DNA of 64,000 bases from VRUE01 sp963706605 (GCA_963706605.1 OY970165.1:1922001-1986000), one strand, 5' to 3'. Shown: positions 7,935-16,257, counted from the stretch's first letter. The notes: generated by a model from the letters alone, not told the origin. Numbers and translations: made by a program.

Positions 7935-8525
7935 ATGGCTCCGTGGAAGCTGCCGTTGATCGTCGCTGCGATCGTGGTCCCGATCGCTGTCGGGTTCGCG
8001 CTCGCGGGCCCCGCGCTCGGTGTCGCGGTAGGCGCCCTGGCGGCGGTCGCCCTGCTGGTGATCGCGGCGCGGCAGCGACCACGCGGACCGATCGGATCCG
8101 TGCCCGAGGAGGGCGCCCGCCGTCGCGTCCTCATCGTGGTGACGTGCGCGGTCGAGGAGCCCGCGTCGGTGCGGAAGCTCATCGATGTGTCCGGACTTGG
8201 CGGCGAGACCGACGTGCTCGTTCTCTCACCGGCCAGGATCGGCTTCCTCGACCGCTGGGCTTCGGACGTCGAGAGCGCGCGCCACGCCGCCCAGCAGAAC
8301 CTCGTCGCCACGGTGGCCGCGCTGGCCAAGGCTGGCGTCTCCGCCGAGGCGCGGGTGGGGGACGAGGACATCGTGCAGGCGGTCGAGGACCAGCTTCAGA
8401 GCTTCCCGGCCAGTGACGTTGTCCTGGTCAGCAACGGCGAGCAGAACGGCGCCGACGCCGCGACGGCAGAGCTGGGATCGCGACTGCGAGCCGATTTCCG
8501 CCACGTCGTGCTCGGCGACGACTGA
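7935..8525 (+). CDS. Membrane-anchored protein with a Usp-like domain
   Basis: This 196-residue protein starts at ATG 7935 with two adjacent hydrophobic helices (PLIVAAIVVPIAVGFALAG and VAVGALAAVALLVIAA) followed by a basic stop (RQRPRG). The cytoplasmic part (about 60-196) has alternating beta/alpha elements: 'RRVLIVVTCAV', 'DVLVLSPARIGFLDRW', 'AKAGVSAEARVGDEDIVQAV', 'ASDVVLVSNGEQ', then an ending 'ADFRHVVLGDD'. This resembles universal-stress-protein folds. The ATP-binding GxGxxG signature is absent, so ligand binding is uncertain. The stop lies 2 bp from the convergent secreted-protein gene. Confidence 0.75.
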   Translation: MAPWKLPLIVAAIVVPIAVGFALAGPALGVAVGALAAVALLVIAARQRPRGPIGSVPEEGARRRVLIVVTCAVEEPASVRKLIDVSGLGGETDVLVLSPARIGFLDRWASDVESARHAAQQNLVATVAALAKAGVSAEARVGDEDIVQAVEDQLQSFPASDVVLVSNGEQNGADAATAELGSRLRADFRHVVLGDD

Positions 8526-8527
8526 GC

Positions 8528-9505
8528 TCAGCAGACGTGGGCGCGGGCGGCGCTCTGCACGACCTGGAAGGCGCTGCCGGGAATCTGCTTCAGCTGGTTC
8601 AGGTTCTCGTCATCCCAGCGGCGGTCGCTGGTGCCACCGAAGTACCAGTTGGAGCCGTTGTCGGCGACGATCATCCCGTAGTGCTCGAGCGCGGTGGCGA
8701 TCGTCTTCGCGGCGCCGCTGAAGCGGCCGAGGCCGTAGCCGGGCTTCAGCCGCAGTCGCATTCCCATCGGTGGCGCGTTGGGGCTGTCGCTGTCGCCGGC
8801 GCAGTGGGAGGCTGGGTGGACCCAGGCGTTGCGGGTGCTGTCGAAGGTGACGCGAATCGCGTGGTCGATATGGCCGGTGGCGACCTCGTCGTAGCGGATC
8901 AGACCGGGGAAGATCGGCAGGCCGGCGGCGTCGGCCGAGGTCCACGAGTCGGGGCGAAGCCCGGTGGAGCGCAGGTCCCAACGGGCGCCTGAGTCGGCGT
9001 TCCAACGTCGCCCCTGGAAGAAGCCGCGGTAGAGCTCGTAGAGCGTGCAGCTGGAGCGGTCGACGACAAGCACGTGCCGGTCGCCGTCACTGCCATTCCC
9101 GCCCTCGACCGGGGCGCCGGTAGGGATCGGGAACGGTCCGGGGTCACTCTCGCTGCCGTAGGCGGTGTAGTGGATTGGCAGCTTGCGCTGTATGGCGCCG
9201 ACCACCGCGTAGGGGAACCCGTAAGCGCGGGGTGAGCCGAAGTCGGGGTGGAGGTGGTCGCCGCCGTTGGCGTTGATGTGGGAGATGATCGCCGCCGAGT
9301 TGGGCGCGACGGGCGCCTTCGAGATGTCCTGGTTCCAGGCGGCCTCATTGGGCAGCGACGGCGCCTGTGGGGCGAGCGAGGCCGGGGGGTCTGGGAAGAC
9401 GTGGCACTGCCCGAGGTCCGGATAGGGGCCGAGGGCCTGCACCGTGGCCGGCCAGGCAAGGAGGGCTATGGCGGTGGCGAGCACCGCGAGTCCGGGCTTC
9501 GTCAT
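8528..9505 (-). CDS. Secreted protein of unknown function
   Basis: The real start is the ATG at 9503-9505, giving 325 residues. Its N-terminus (MTKPGLAVLATAIALLAWPA, then TVQA) is a Sec signal peptide with a likely cleavage after 'VQA'. A longer open frame upstream is a shadow. The mature part is rich in Gly, Asn, Asp, Trp and His and carries four Cys (GQCHVF, SSCTLYE, SHCAGD, AHVC), compatible with two disulfides outside the cell. Blocks such as 'DRHVLVVDRSSCTLYELY' and 'DNGSNWYFGGTSDRRW' suggest a compact beta-rich domain. I do not recognise a catalytic motif. It overlaps the preceding repeat-protein gene by ATGA, so the two are translationally coupled. Confidence 0.8.
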   Translation of the reverse strand: MTKPGLAVLATAIALLAWPATVQALGPYPDLGQCHVFPDPPASLAPQAPSLPNEAAWNQDISKAPVAPNSAAIISHINANGGDHLHPDFGSPRAYGFPYAVVGAIQRKLPIHYTAYGSESDPGPFPIPTGAPVEGGNGSDGDRHVLVVDRSSCTLYELYRGFFQGRRWNADSGARWDLRSTGLRPDSWTSADAAGLPIFPGLIRYDEVATGHIDHAIRVTFDSTRNAWVHPASHCAGDSDSPNAPPMGMRLRLKPGYGLGRFSGAAKTIATALEHYGMIVADNGSNWYFGGTSDRRWDDENLNQLKQIPGSAFQVVQSAARAHVC

Positions 9506-9750
9506 TGTGGTGGCGCGGCGTCGCGTATGCGCAGGCGCCCGACCTCGAGATCCTCGACCTCGAGTCGCCCGATCGAGGCGCGCTTGATCGTGAGGCGGCC
9601 GACACTCAGCCGCCCGATCGCAAAGCCGCCGACAGCCGCCGCTCCGACCGCCAAGGCCCCGATTGCCACAGCGCCCCGAGCCTGCGCGCCGATGGCGGTG
9701 ATGGGCCGCGCCTCCGGCCGAAAGAATGTGATCCCGCGTCGGACAGGCAT
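9502..9750 (-). CDS. Small repeat protein, coupled to the secreted protein
   Basis: From ATG 9750 the product is 82 residues (a TTG at 9759 would add three). After a basic start (MPVRRGITFFRPEARP) the chain is a run of short units of the type [AV]-[IVL]-G-x-[LA], for example 'AVAIGALAVGAAAVGGFAIG' and 'RLSVGRLTIKRASIGRLEV'. Such regular hydrophobic spacing fits a narrow beta-helix or a membrane-associated repeat. I know of no assigned function. Its TGA overlaps the next gene's ATG by 4 bp, which supports both being real and cotranslated. Confidence 0.7.
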   Translation of the reverse strand: MPVRRGITFFRPEARPITAIGAQARGAVAIGALAVGAAAVGGFAIGRLSVGRLTIKRASIGRLEVEDLEVGRLRIRDAAPPQ

Positions 9751-9836
9751 CGTCCCCAACCGTATCGCTAGAGCGCTTCAGCGGATTGCCCAAGGGCGCT
9801 GACTTCGTCGCCGGATGTCGTCACTTGCAGCGCGAA

Positions 9837-9908
9837 GGCGACCGGAGGGAATCGAACCCTCATTGTCGCGACCACAACGCGAAGTTCTACCGTTGAACTA
9901 CGGCCGCC
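9837..9908 (-). tRNA. tRNA-His, anticodon GTG
   Basis: On the minus strand, positions 9907-9901 (GCGGCCG) pair with 9844-9838 over 7 bp. The extra G-1 at 9908 faces discriminator C73 at 9837, the identity pair specific to tRNA-His. The anticodon stem TCGCG/CGCGA encloses TTGTGGT with GTG at 9875-9873. Confidence 0.97.
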
Positions 9909-9992
9909 ACGATGCGTCCGGCAGCATAGCGGCGGCGGGGATTATCCCCGGGGCCCTCCCGTTTCGACCGGGCTGGTCGTTTATCTATTGAG

Positions 9993-10541
9993 ATGAGCGA
10001 TTGCCCTGGCTGGACGATTTGTGAGAGCCCGATCGGGCCGCTGACCGTGGTCGCGGGGCCAAAGGGCATCACCAACATCCACTTTTCCGGACACTCACCG
10101 CGGCTCTCGGCGGCGGCTCGGCGGCCGCTACTGGAGGCGGTCGGTCAGCTCGAGGCTTACTTTGCCGGTGAGCGCCGGACCTTCGAGCTGGACCTCGACC
10201 TTCGCGGCACGCCCTTGCAGAGGGAGGTCTGGCGCCTGTTGCTCGCGATCCCCTACGGGACGACGACGACCTACGGCGAGATGGCTCGGCGGGTTGACGA
10301 GTCCCTCTACAGCGCGGACCTCGAGCCCTATGAGCGGCCGCGGATCGTCGGCTCGGCGATCGGCCGCAATCCCGTGCCGGTCGTGGTGCCCTGCCATCGG
10401 GTGATCGGCGCCGACGGCTCGCTCACCGGCTACTTCGGCGGCCTGCAACGAAAGCGGGTGCTCCTGGACCTGGAGAGGGGGAGTGCCGCCGGAGGAGCTC
10501 CCGAGCTGACCCCAGCGAACCCCCAACTGGCGATGTTGTGA
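9993..10541 (+). CDS. ogt: Methylated-DNA--[protein]-cysteine S-methyltransferase
   Basis: This 182-residue protein repairs O6-alkylguanine by irreversible transfer of the alkyl group to its own Cys. The active site is 'VPVVVPCHRVIG' (about residues 126-137). The helix-turn-helix segment 'TPLQREVWRLLLAIPYGTTTTYGEMA' (first 20 or so residues conserved) carries the Arg finger region nearby, and 'GSLTGYFGGLQRKRVLLDLE' closes the fold. An unusual insertion, 'VDESLYSADLEPYERPR', lengthens the loop between the DNA-binding helices and the catalytic strand. Start is ATG 9993. It converges with the Crp/TrxR-like gene 16 bp away. Confidence 0.95.
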   Translation: MSDCPGWTICESPIGPLTVVAGPKGITNIHFSGHSPRLSAAARRPLLEAVGQLEAYFAGERRTFELDLDLRGTPLQREVWRLLLAIPYGTTTTYGEMARRVDESLYSADLEPYERPRIVGSAIGRNPVPVVVPCHRVIGADGSLTGYFGGLQRKRVLLDLERGSAAGGAPELTPANPQLAML

Positions 10542-10557
10542 CGCTGGGGAATGGCGG

Positions 10558-12288
10558 CTACTTGGCCGCCGCCGTCGGCTCGGCGGCCTGTGGCGCCCCG
10601 TCAACGGGGGCCAGTTCCTTGAGGTACTGGTGCACGAAGGCAATGGCCATGCTGCCCTCGCCGACGGCGGCGGCGACGCGCTTCACCGGGCCGAAGCGGA
10701 CGTCGCCGCAGGCGAAGATGCCGGGGACGCTCGTCTCCAGGAGGTAGGGGTCGCGGTCGAGCGTCCAGCGGTCGGCCGAGCGCATGTCCGAGCCCGTCAG
10801 CACGTAGCCGTGATGATCCAGCGCGATCTCGGGTGGGAGCCATGACGTCTCCGCATCCGCTCCAATGAAGATGAAGAGACCACCCGACTCGAGCTGGGAC
10901 GTCTCGCCCGTCGCGGAGCTGCGGATGTCGATCGCCTCGAGCGAGTCGACGCCGTGCACGGCCGCCACCTCGGTCCCGAACATCACGTCGATGTTCGACC
11001 GGGTCGCCAGCTGGTCGATGAGATAGCGCGACATGCTCTTCTCGAGCCTGTCTCCCCGGCAGAGGATCGTCACGTTCTTCGCGTGGGTGGAGAAGAACAG
11101 GGCGGCTTGCCCGGCCGAGTTGCCCGCGCCGATGATGTGGACGGCCAGACCGTGGGTGTTCGGCGCCTCGCTGCGCGCCGCGCCGTAGGAGATGCCCTTC
11201 CCGGCCAGACGGTCGAAGCCCTCTATCGAGAGGTTCCGCCACGTCACCCCGCAGGCGAGGATGATCGTCCGCGCGCGGAGGACGTCGCCGGCGTCGAGGT
11301 GCAGCTCGCGGTTCACGGCGTCTATCCGCTCAATCGACCGGGTGACGAGGATCTCGGCGCCGAGCCGCCGCGCCTGATGCAACGCCCGGCTCGCCAGCTC
11401 GTCTCCGGAGACGCCCGACGGGAAGCCGAGGTAGTTCTCGATCCGGGAGGAGGTGCCGGCCTGGCCGCCGGGCGCTTCCCGCTCGACCACGAGCGTCCGC
11501 AGGCCCTCCGATGCCCCGTACACGGCTGCGGCCAGCCCGGCGGGGCCGGCGCCCACGATCACCGTGTCGTACTCCGCAGCACCCGCCTCGGTGTTGACGC
11601 CGAGCAGCTCAGCCACCCTGCGCAGGCGAGGCTGCACCGCGGTCTTGCCGTCGACGACGCGTATCGCGGGCCAGTCCTCCTCGGCGGGCAGGGCGCCGCC
11701 CCACTGGTCGGCCGCATCGGGCGTATCGGGCGTGAGCCAGCTGAAGGTGATCTGGTTGCGGTCCAGAAAGCGCCGCAGCTCGGCGCAGGAGGCGTCCCAG
11801 CGATGCCCGACCACGAGCGCGCGGGGCGGCGGTGGGTCGGCCGCGAGGGCCTCGAGGCCGTGTGAGCCGCCCATCCGGTGGCCCGCGAGCCTGCCGATCG
11901 CCTTGCCGACGTCCGGCGCCACGGCGGCGACGGCGTGGTAGTCCTGAGCCTCGACTCGCATCACGCGCGAGCGCTCCGCGGCGCGAAAGCCGACCGGGAA
12001 CACCGTTCCGAGCACGATCGGAACCTCGCCGAAGACGTCCCCCGGGAGGCGCTCGCCGATCAGGCGCTCGACCCCGTCGACGGCCTTGACCGTCTCGATG
12101 CGACCCTCGAGCACGGCGAAGATCGCCCGTTCGTCGCCCTCATGCGCCGCGTACTCGCCGGGGACGAGGGCGATATCCGCCGCCGCGCGGGAAAGCCGCT
12201 CTCGCTCGTCCGCCGCGAGAGTCGCAAAGACGGCGATGCCACCGATCTCCTCCGCGGTCACCACGGAGGCCAGGGTACCCGCTGCCAT
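10558..12288 (-). CDS. Cyclic-nucleotide-binding/glutaredoxin-like/thioredoxin-reductase-like fusion
   Basis: This 576-residue protein has three parts. Residues about 12-135 form a Crp-type cyclic-nucleotide-binding barrel ('LVPGEYAAHEGDERAIFAVL', 'GERLPGDVFGEVPIVLG'). Residues about 150-230 look like a glutaredoxin-type fold ('VVGHRWDASCAELRRFLDR') with a single Cys. Residues about 240-560 are a low-molecular-weight TrxR-like flavoprotein with the FAD site 'VIVGAGPAGLAAAVYG' and the NADPH site 'IIGAGNSAGQAALFF'. The CxxC that precedes the NADPH domain in true TrxB is missing ('GAARSEAPNTHG' stands there). Related fused TrxR-like proteins occur in actinobacteria; their electron acceptor is unclear. 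Starts with ATG 12288, divergent from the peroxiredoxin with 68 bp between starts. Confidence 0.9.
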   Translation of the reverse strand: MAAGTLASVVTAEEIGGIAVFATLAADERERLSRAAADIALVPGEYAAHEGDERAIFAVLEGRIETVKAVDGVERLIGERLPGDVFGEVPIVLGTVFPVGFRAAERSRVMRVEAQDYHAVAAVAPDVGKAIGRLAGHRMGGSHGLEALAADPPPPRALVVGHRWDASCAELRRFLDRNQITFSWLTPDTPDAADQWGGALPAEEDWPAIRVVDGKTAVQPRLRRVAELLGVNTEAGAAEYDTVIVGAGPAGLAAAVYGASEGLRTLVVEREAPGGQAGTSSRIENYLGFPSGVSGDELASRALHQARRLGAEILVTRSIERIDAVNRELHLDAGDVLRARTIILACGVTWRNLSIEGFDRLAGKGISYGAARSEAPNTHGLAVHIIGAGNSAGQAALFFSTHAKNVTILCRGDRLEKSMSRYLIDQLATRSNIDVMFGTEVAAVHGVDSLEAIDIRSSATGETSQLESGGLFIFIGADAETSWLPPEIALDHHGYVLTGSDMRSADRWTLDRDPYLLETSVPGIFACGDVRFGPVKRVAAAVGEGSMAIAFVHQYLKELAPVDGAPQAAEPTAAAK

Positions 12289-12343
12289 CTACGATGAGCA
12301 TGGAAGCGTTGAAGGAACGCAATGCGGCTGATCGCCACTACCG

Positions 12344-12349
12344 AAGGAG
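12344..12349 (+). promoter_or_regulatory. Ribosome-binding site deciding the peroxiredoxin start
   Basis: AAGGAG lies 7 nt before ATG 12357. An upstream in-frame ATG at 12294 lacks such a site and would add a non-homologous N-terminus, so 12357 is preferred. Confidence 0.85.
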
Positions 12350-12356
12350 AATCACG

Positions 12357-13013
12357 ATGCTCAAGCTAGGAGATGTCGCCCCGGACTTCGAGGCGGATAC
12401 GACGGAGGGGCCGATCAGCTTCCACGACTGGATCGGCGATTCGTGGGCGGTGCTGTTCTCGCACCCGAAGAACTTCACCCCGGTGTGCACCACCGAGCTC
12501 GGTTACATGGCCAAGATCAAACCCGAGTTCGACCGCCGTAACGTCAAGATCATCGGCCTCTCGGTCGACCCGGTCGACCAGCACCCGGCCTGGGCCGCCG
12601 ACATCGAGGAGACCCAGGGCGCGGCGCCCAACTACCCCCTGATCGGCGACGCGGACTTCACCGTGTCGAAGCTCTACGAGATGCTGCCGGCTGAGGTCTC
12701 CGGCGACCCGGGGGAGCGGACTCCGGCCGACAACCAGACCGTCCGCAACGTCTTCGTCATCGGCCCCGACAAGAAAATCAAGCTGATCCTCGTCTACCCG
12801 ATGACGACGGGCCGCAACTTCGACGAGGTCCTGCGCGTAATCGACTCCCTACAGCTGACCGCGCAGCACAAAGTCGCGACGCCGGTCAACTGGAAAGAGG
12901 GAGAGGACGTAATCATCGCCGGCTCGGTCTCCAACGACGAGGCCCAGGAGACCTACCCGGACGGGTGGGAGTCCCCGCGCCCCTACATCCGCATCGTGCC
13001 GCAGCCGAAGTGA
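12357..13013 (+). CDS. 1-Cys-type peroxiredoxin (Prx6/AhpC-TSA family)
   Basis: This 218-residue cytosolic peroxidase reduces H2O2 and organic peroxides. The peroxidatic Cys is in 'HPKNFTPVCTTELGYMAKI' (about residue 46). The C-terminal arm typical of Prx6 is present ('VATPVNWKEGEDVIIAGSV', 'YIRIVPQPK'). 'RNVFVIGPDKKIKLILVYPM' and 'TGRNFDEVLRVIDSLQ' are the usual Prx6 blocks. I see only one conserved Cys, which fits the 1-Cys class and the need for an external reductant. It is divergent from the Crp/TrxR-like fusion, which is a plausible redox partner or coregulated gene. Confidence 0.95.
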   Translation: MLKLGDVAPDFEADTTEGPISFHDWIGDSWAVLFSHPKNFTPVCTTELGYMAKIKPEFDRRNVKIIGLSVDPVDQHPAWAADIEETQGAAPNYPLIGDADFTVSKLYEMLPAEVSGDPGERTPADNQTVRNVFVIGPDKKIKLILVYPMTTGRNFDEVLRVIDSLQLTAQHKVATPVNWKEGEDVIIAGSVSNDEAQETYPDGWESPRPYIRIVPQPK

Positions 13014-13107
13014 CGATCCTCAATACCAAGGATTCTGGTTGTCGCCTTTGATGGAGTCCTTTCCGACCACCCATTGGTGCCGACGTGGTGAACCCTGGTC
13101 CGGTGCA

Positions 13108-13183
13108 CGCGCCACATTGGGGTATTTGGGATCGAACCCCCGGTGATAGACATGATTCCCTCGAGTGCGATGCATATAAGTGC
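13108..13183 (+). repeat. Intergenic three-box element, copy 1
   Basis: Three boxes match a second copy at 25306-25383: CGCGCCACATTGGGG (13108-13122), CCCGGTGATAGACATG (13139-13154, one mismatch) and GCATATAAGTGC (13172-13183). The first spacing is 16 nt in both copies; the second is 17 nt here and 19 nt there. It ends 62 bp before the carboxyltransferase start. It could be a protein-binding promoter element or a structured leader; function is unknown. Confidence 0.75.
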
Positions 13184-13245
13184 TTGTGTCCGCTTTCAAA
13201 CTGACGTAGCCGGGGGGCAGGGGTAGGGGGAATAGTGAGCAGGTA

Positions 13246-14673
13246 ATGGGGAGTGCAGGGACTTTGAAAGCCGGCTCAAAGGAGGTGGGCAGCCCGCTCG
13301 AGCGGCTTGAGTTGCTCTGTGATGCGGGCTCGCTGGAGCTGATCCGCTCCTCAGTCATGTCGACCCGTATCGGCGCCCTCGCTCAGCCCGGGGACGGAGT
13401 GGTTGCGGGACTGGGTCGCGTCGGGGGCCGGCCGATCGCCTGCTACGCGCAGGACGTGAAGTTCCTCGGCGGATCGCTCGGGGAGGCGCAGGCGGACACG
13501 ATCGATCGGCTTCTCCAGCTGGCCGGGCGATCGCGACTGCCGGTGGTGAGCGTCATCGAGTCGGGCGGGGCGCGCATGCAGGAGGGGACCGCGGGCTTAT
13601 TCGGTTATGGGCGGATCTTTCGCCAGAACGTCCTGCTCTCAGGTGTCGTCCCCCAGATCTCCGTCATCGCCGGCCTCGCGGCGGGGGGCGGCTGTTACTC
13701 GCCGGCACTCACCGACTTCGTGGTGATGACCGAGCAGGCGGCCATGTTTCTCACGGGCCCGGCGGTTGTGCGCGACGTCACCGGCGAGGACGTCGACAGG
13801 CATGAGCTGGGTGGTCCCTGGGTGCATCAGCGCAATGGCGTCTGCGACCTGGTTGCGCCCGGCGACCGCTCGGCCATGGATCTGACACGGGGACTGCTGA
13901 GCTACTTGCCGCAGCACGCAGGTGGGGACCTGCCGCGAACCACGGTCGCGCCGCCGCTGCTGGACGACCCCGGGGAGTGTGTGCCGCATTCGCCGCGCCG
14001 TGTCTACGACGTGCGCGCGGTCAGCGATGGCATAGTCGATGCCGGCTCGCTGTTCGAGGTTGCGCCACGTTGGGCGCGCAGCGTGGTGACCGCCTTTGCG
14101 CGGATTGAAGGCAGGCCGGTGGGTCTGATCGCGAGCCAGCCTCGCTACCTCGGCGGCGTGCTCGACACCGAGTCCTCGCAGAAGGCCGCGCGTTTTGTCT
14201 CGTGCTGTGATGCGTTCGGACTGCCGCTGGTGGTGCTGGTCGACACGCCCGGCTTCATGCCCGGCGTGCGTCAGGAGCGCGCGGGTGTGATCCGTTTCGG
14301 CGCCACGCTCGTGCGCGCGTTTGCCGCGGCGACCGTCCCCCGCGTGACGGTGATCCTGCGCAAGGCATACGGCGGCGCCTTCATCGCGATGAACTCACGC
14401 GGCCTGGGGGCGGACTTCGTGTTCGCCTGGCCGGGGGCGGAAATTGGCGTGATGGGTGCGCATCCGGCGACGGGGATCGTCCACCGGCGCGAGCTTGCCG
14501 CCGCCGATGATCCGGTCACCACACAGCAGACCCTCTCGGCCGCATATGCGGAGGAGCACCTGCGAGCGGAGACCGCCGCGGCCGGCGGTTTCGTCGACGC
14601 GGTGATCGAGCCGTGCGAGACGCGCGCCCGGGTTGTCGGAGCGCTCGCGGCGTTGGCGGGTTGGGAGGGGTGA
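13246..14673 (+). CDS. Acyl-CoA carboxylase carboxyltransferase subunit
   Basis: This 475-residue protein belongs to the biotin-dependent carboxyltransferase family (AccD/PccB/MmdA) and would move CO2 from carboxybiotin to acetyl- or propionyl-CoA, giving malonyl- or methylmalonyl-CoA. The N-terminal crotonase-like half has 'VVSVIESGGARMQEG' and 'ISVIAGLAAGGGCYSPAL' (oxyanion Gly pair). The C-terminal half has 'LVVLVDTPGFMPGVRQE', 'RVTVILRKAYGGAFIAMNS' and 'EIGVMGAHPATGIV'. It is about 40 residues shorter than standard PccB, mostly at the N-terminus, and the exact start is uncertain because GGAGGT lies inside the frame at 13281. No biotin carboxylase or biotin carrier is in the window. Extender supply for the PKS is an inference. 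Confidence 0.88.
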   Translation: MGSAGTLKAGSKEVGSPLERLELLCDAGSLELIRSSVMSTRIGALAQPGDGVVAGLGRVGGRPIACYAQDVKFLGGSLGEAQADTIDRLLQLAGRSRLPVVSVIESGGARMQEGTAGLFGYGRIFRQNVLLSGVVPQISVIAGLAAGGGCYSPALTDFVVMTEQAAMFLTGPAVVRDVTGEDVDRHELGGPWVHQRNGVCDLVAPGDRSAMDLTRGLLSYLPQHAGGDLPRTTVAPPLLDDPGECVPHSPRRVYDVRAVSDGIVDAGSLFEVAPRWARSVVTAFARIEGRPVGLIASQPRYLGGVLDTESSQKAARFVSCCDAFGLPLVVLVDTPGFMPGVRQERAGVIRFGATLVRAFAAATVPRVTVILRKAYGGAFIAMNSRGLGADFVFAWPGAEIGVMGAHPATGIVHRRELAAADDPVTTQQTLSAAYAEEHLRAETAAAGGFVDAVIEPCETRARVVGALAALAGWEG

Positions 14674-14746
14674 GGCATCGGCCCCGATCAGGCCGTTCAA
14701 GACTCGAATAGCGTCTCGCTAGGCTCCTCTTCGAAAGGTCCTGGTG

Positions 14747-15499
14747 ATGCTGGTTCAGCTCCTCAACGTCGGTTGGTTGACCGCGCCCGCCGCACTCATG
14801 CGCCGGGGCGAGCCGCAGGGCCCGCTGATCCGATTCCCGGTTCCCGCCTATCTCATCGAGACCAGGGAGCAGCGGATCCTGATCGACACCGGGCTGCATC
14901 CGGCGGCGGTGGCCGATGCGGCCGGTTTCTATGGGCAATCGGAGGCGCTGGACCTGTTCGCGTTCGAGCAGGAGCAGAGCATCGCCGAGCAGGTCGACCT
15001 CGACACCGTGACGATGGTCGTTCTCACTCACCTGCACTGGGACCACACCGGTGGTCTGCCGCTCGTGCCGGCATCGATACCGCTGGTGATCCAACGCCAG
15101 GAGTGGGCCGCCGGGCAGGATCGCGCCTTGGCGAAGCACAACTTCTACTTCCCCCGCGACTACAGCGGCGAGGAACGCCGCCTCGTCCTCGTCGACGGCG
15201 ACCACGACCTCCTGGGAGACGGTTCGATCGAGCTCCTGTTTACGCCCGGGCACACTCCAGGCCACCAGTCGGTGCGCGTCGGCGACCTCGTGCTCGGTGC
15301 CGACGTCGTGCACTTTGCCGGTGGGCTCGACGATCACCGCTTCCCGATGTTCGGCCATGACCACGACGAGCAGGGGCGCTCGGCGGATCGGTTGCGCGGC
15401 TTGCGCGACGCGGGCCTCACCGTCATGCCGGGCCACGATCCCGACGTCCTGCGCCCAGGGCTGGTGACCGCGGGGGAGGGCATCATCCAGGCGCCATGA
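14747..15499 (+). CDS. MBL-fold hydrolase, N-acyl-homoserine-lactonase-like
   Basis: From ATG 14747 (GAAAGG 8 nt upstream) the product is 250 residues. The metallo-beta-lactamase motif 'LTHLHWDHTGGLP' supplies HxHxDH. Further metal ligands are in 'FTPGHTPGHQSV', 'LGADVVHF' and 'MPGHDPDV'. The N-terminal 'FPVPAYLIETREQRILIDTG' and overall size match AiiA/AttM-type lactonases, which open the ring of acyl-homoserine lactones. Such a protein could quench signals, or hydrolyse another lactone. No signal peptide is present. Its stop overlaps the next gene by ATGA, so the two are coupled. Confidence 0.88.
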   Translation: MLVQLLNVGWLTAPAALMRRGEPQGPLIRFPVPAYLIETREQRILIDTGLHPAAVADAAGFYGQSEALDLFAFEQEQSIAEQVDLDTVTMVVLTHLHWDHTGGLPLVPASIPLVIQRQEWAAGQDRALAKHNFYFPRDYSGEERRLVLVDGDHDLLGDGSIELLFTPGHTPGHQSVRVGDLVLGADVVHFAGGLDDHRFPMFGHDHDEQGRSADRLRGLRDAGLTVMPGHDPDVLRPGLVTAGEGIIQAP

Positions 15500-16248
15500 C
15501 TGAGCGAGCGGACGCGGACGTGACGGCGGTGCGCGCTGTCGTGCGCGGGGAGGTCCAGGGTGTCGCATATCGCGACGCGACGCTGGGGCAGGCGCGTCGG
15601 CTCGGATTGATGGGTTGGGTGCGCAACGAACCGGACGGCAGCGTGCATGTCCACGCCGAGGGGCTCGATCGGGCGGTCGAGGATCTGGTGTCGTTCCTGC
15701 GCGTTGGTCCACAGGCCGCACGCGTCACCGAGGTTGCGATCGAGCCGAAGCAGGTCGAGGGCCACGAGCAGTTCGCGATCCGCGGTGTGAGCGCCGGCGC
15801 CTTCGTCGTTCAGGAGCACGCCGCCACCGCCCACCACTTCGACCTGCGCTTGGAGGTGGGCGGGGTGATGCGCTCCTGGGCGGTTCCGAAGGGTCCCTCG
15901 CTGGACCCCGCCGTCAAGCGCCTCGCCATAGAGGTGGCCGACCACGCGATCGCCCACAACACCTTCGAGGGCGCGCTCCCAGGGGGTCGCGTAATCGTCT
16001 GGGATCGCGGCCACTACGAGCAGGGCGGTCGGGTGGCCTGGCCGCAGGCGCTCGATCGCGGCCATGCCGTGTTCGTTCTCCACGGCGAGAAGCTGCGCGG
16101 TGGCTTCGCCCTGCAGCGCACCCGCCCCGGTGAGAAGGCCCAGTGGCTGCTGATCAAGCGCCGAGACGAGCATGCACAACCAGGCTTGGACGTGGTCGCC
16201 GAACGACCACGCTCGGTGATCAGCGGCAGCACGCTCGACGAGCTCTAA
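15496..16248 (+). CDS. Acylphosphatase fused to a LigD-type 3'-phosphoesterase-like domain
   Basis: Residues about 10-95 match acylphosphatase: 'VRGEVQGVAYRDATLGQARR' has the phosphate-binding loop with its Arg, and 'GLMGWVRNEPDGSVHVHAEG' the catalytic Asn. Residues about 105-235 match the phosphoesterase domain found at the N-terminus of bacterial DNA ligase D: 'FVVQEHAATAHHFDLRLEVG', 'RSWAVPKGPSLDP', 'VADHAIAHNTFEG', 'GGRVIVWDRGHYE' and 'WLLIKRRDEHA'. The key His and Asp residues of the phosphoesterase are visible. No ligase or polymerase domain follows. The combination in one chain is unusual. It overlaps the MBL gene by 4 bp. Whether the two activities act on one pathway cannot be told. 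Confidence 0.85.
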   Translation: MTERADADVTAVRAVVRGEVQGVAYRDATLGQARRLGLMGWVRNEPDGSVHVHAEGLDRAVEDLVSFLRVGPQAARVTEVAIEPKQVEGHEQFAIRGVSAGAFVVQEHAATAHHFDLRLEVGGVMRSWAVPKGPSLDPAVKRLAIEVADHAIAHNTFEGALPGGRVIVWDRGHYEQGGRVAWPQALDRGHAVFVLHGEKLRGGFALQRTRPGEKAQWLLIKRRDEHAQPGLDVVAERPRSVISGSTLDEL

Positions 16249-16257
16249 CGTTCGCGT

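Noticed and set aside
13120..13145. T-arm-like sequence (GGGATCGAACCCCCG) suggesting a minus-strand tRNA
   Set aside because: No acceptor, D or anticodon arms can be drawn around it.
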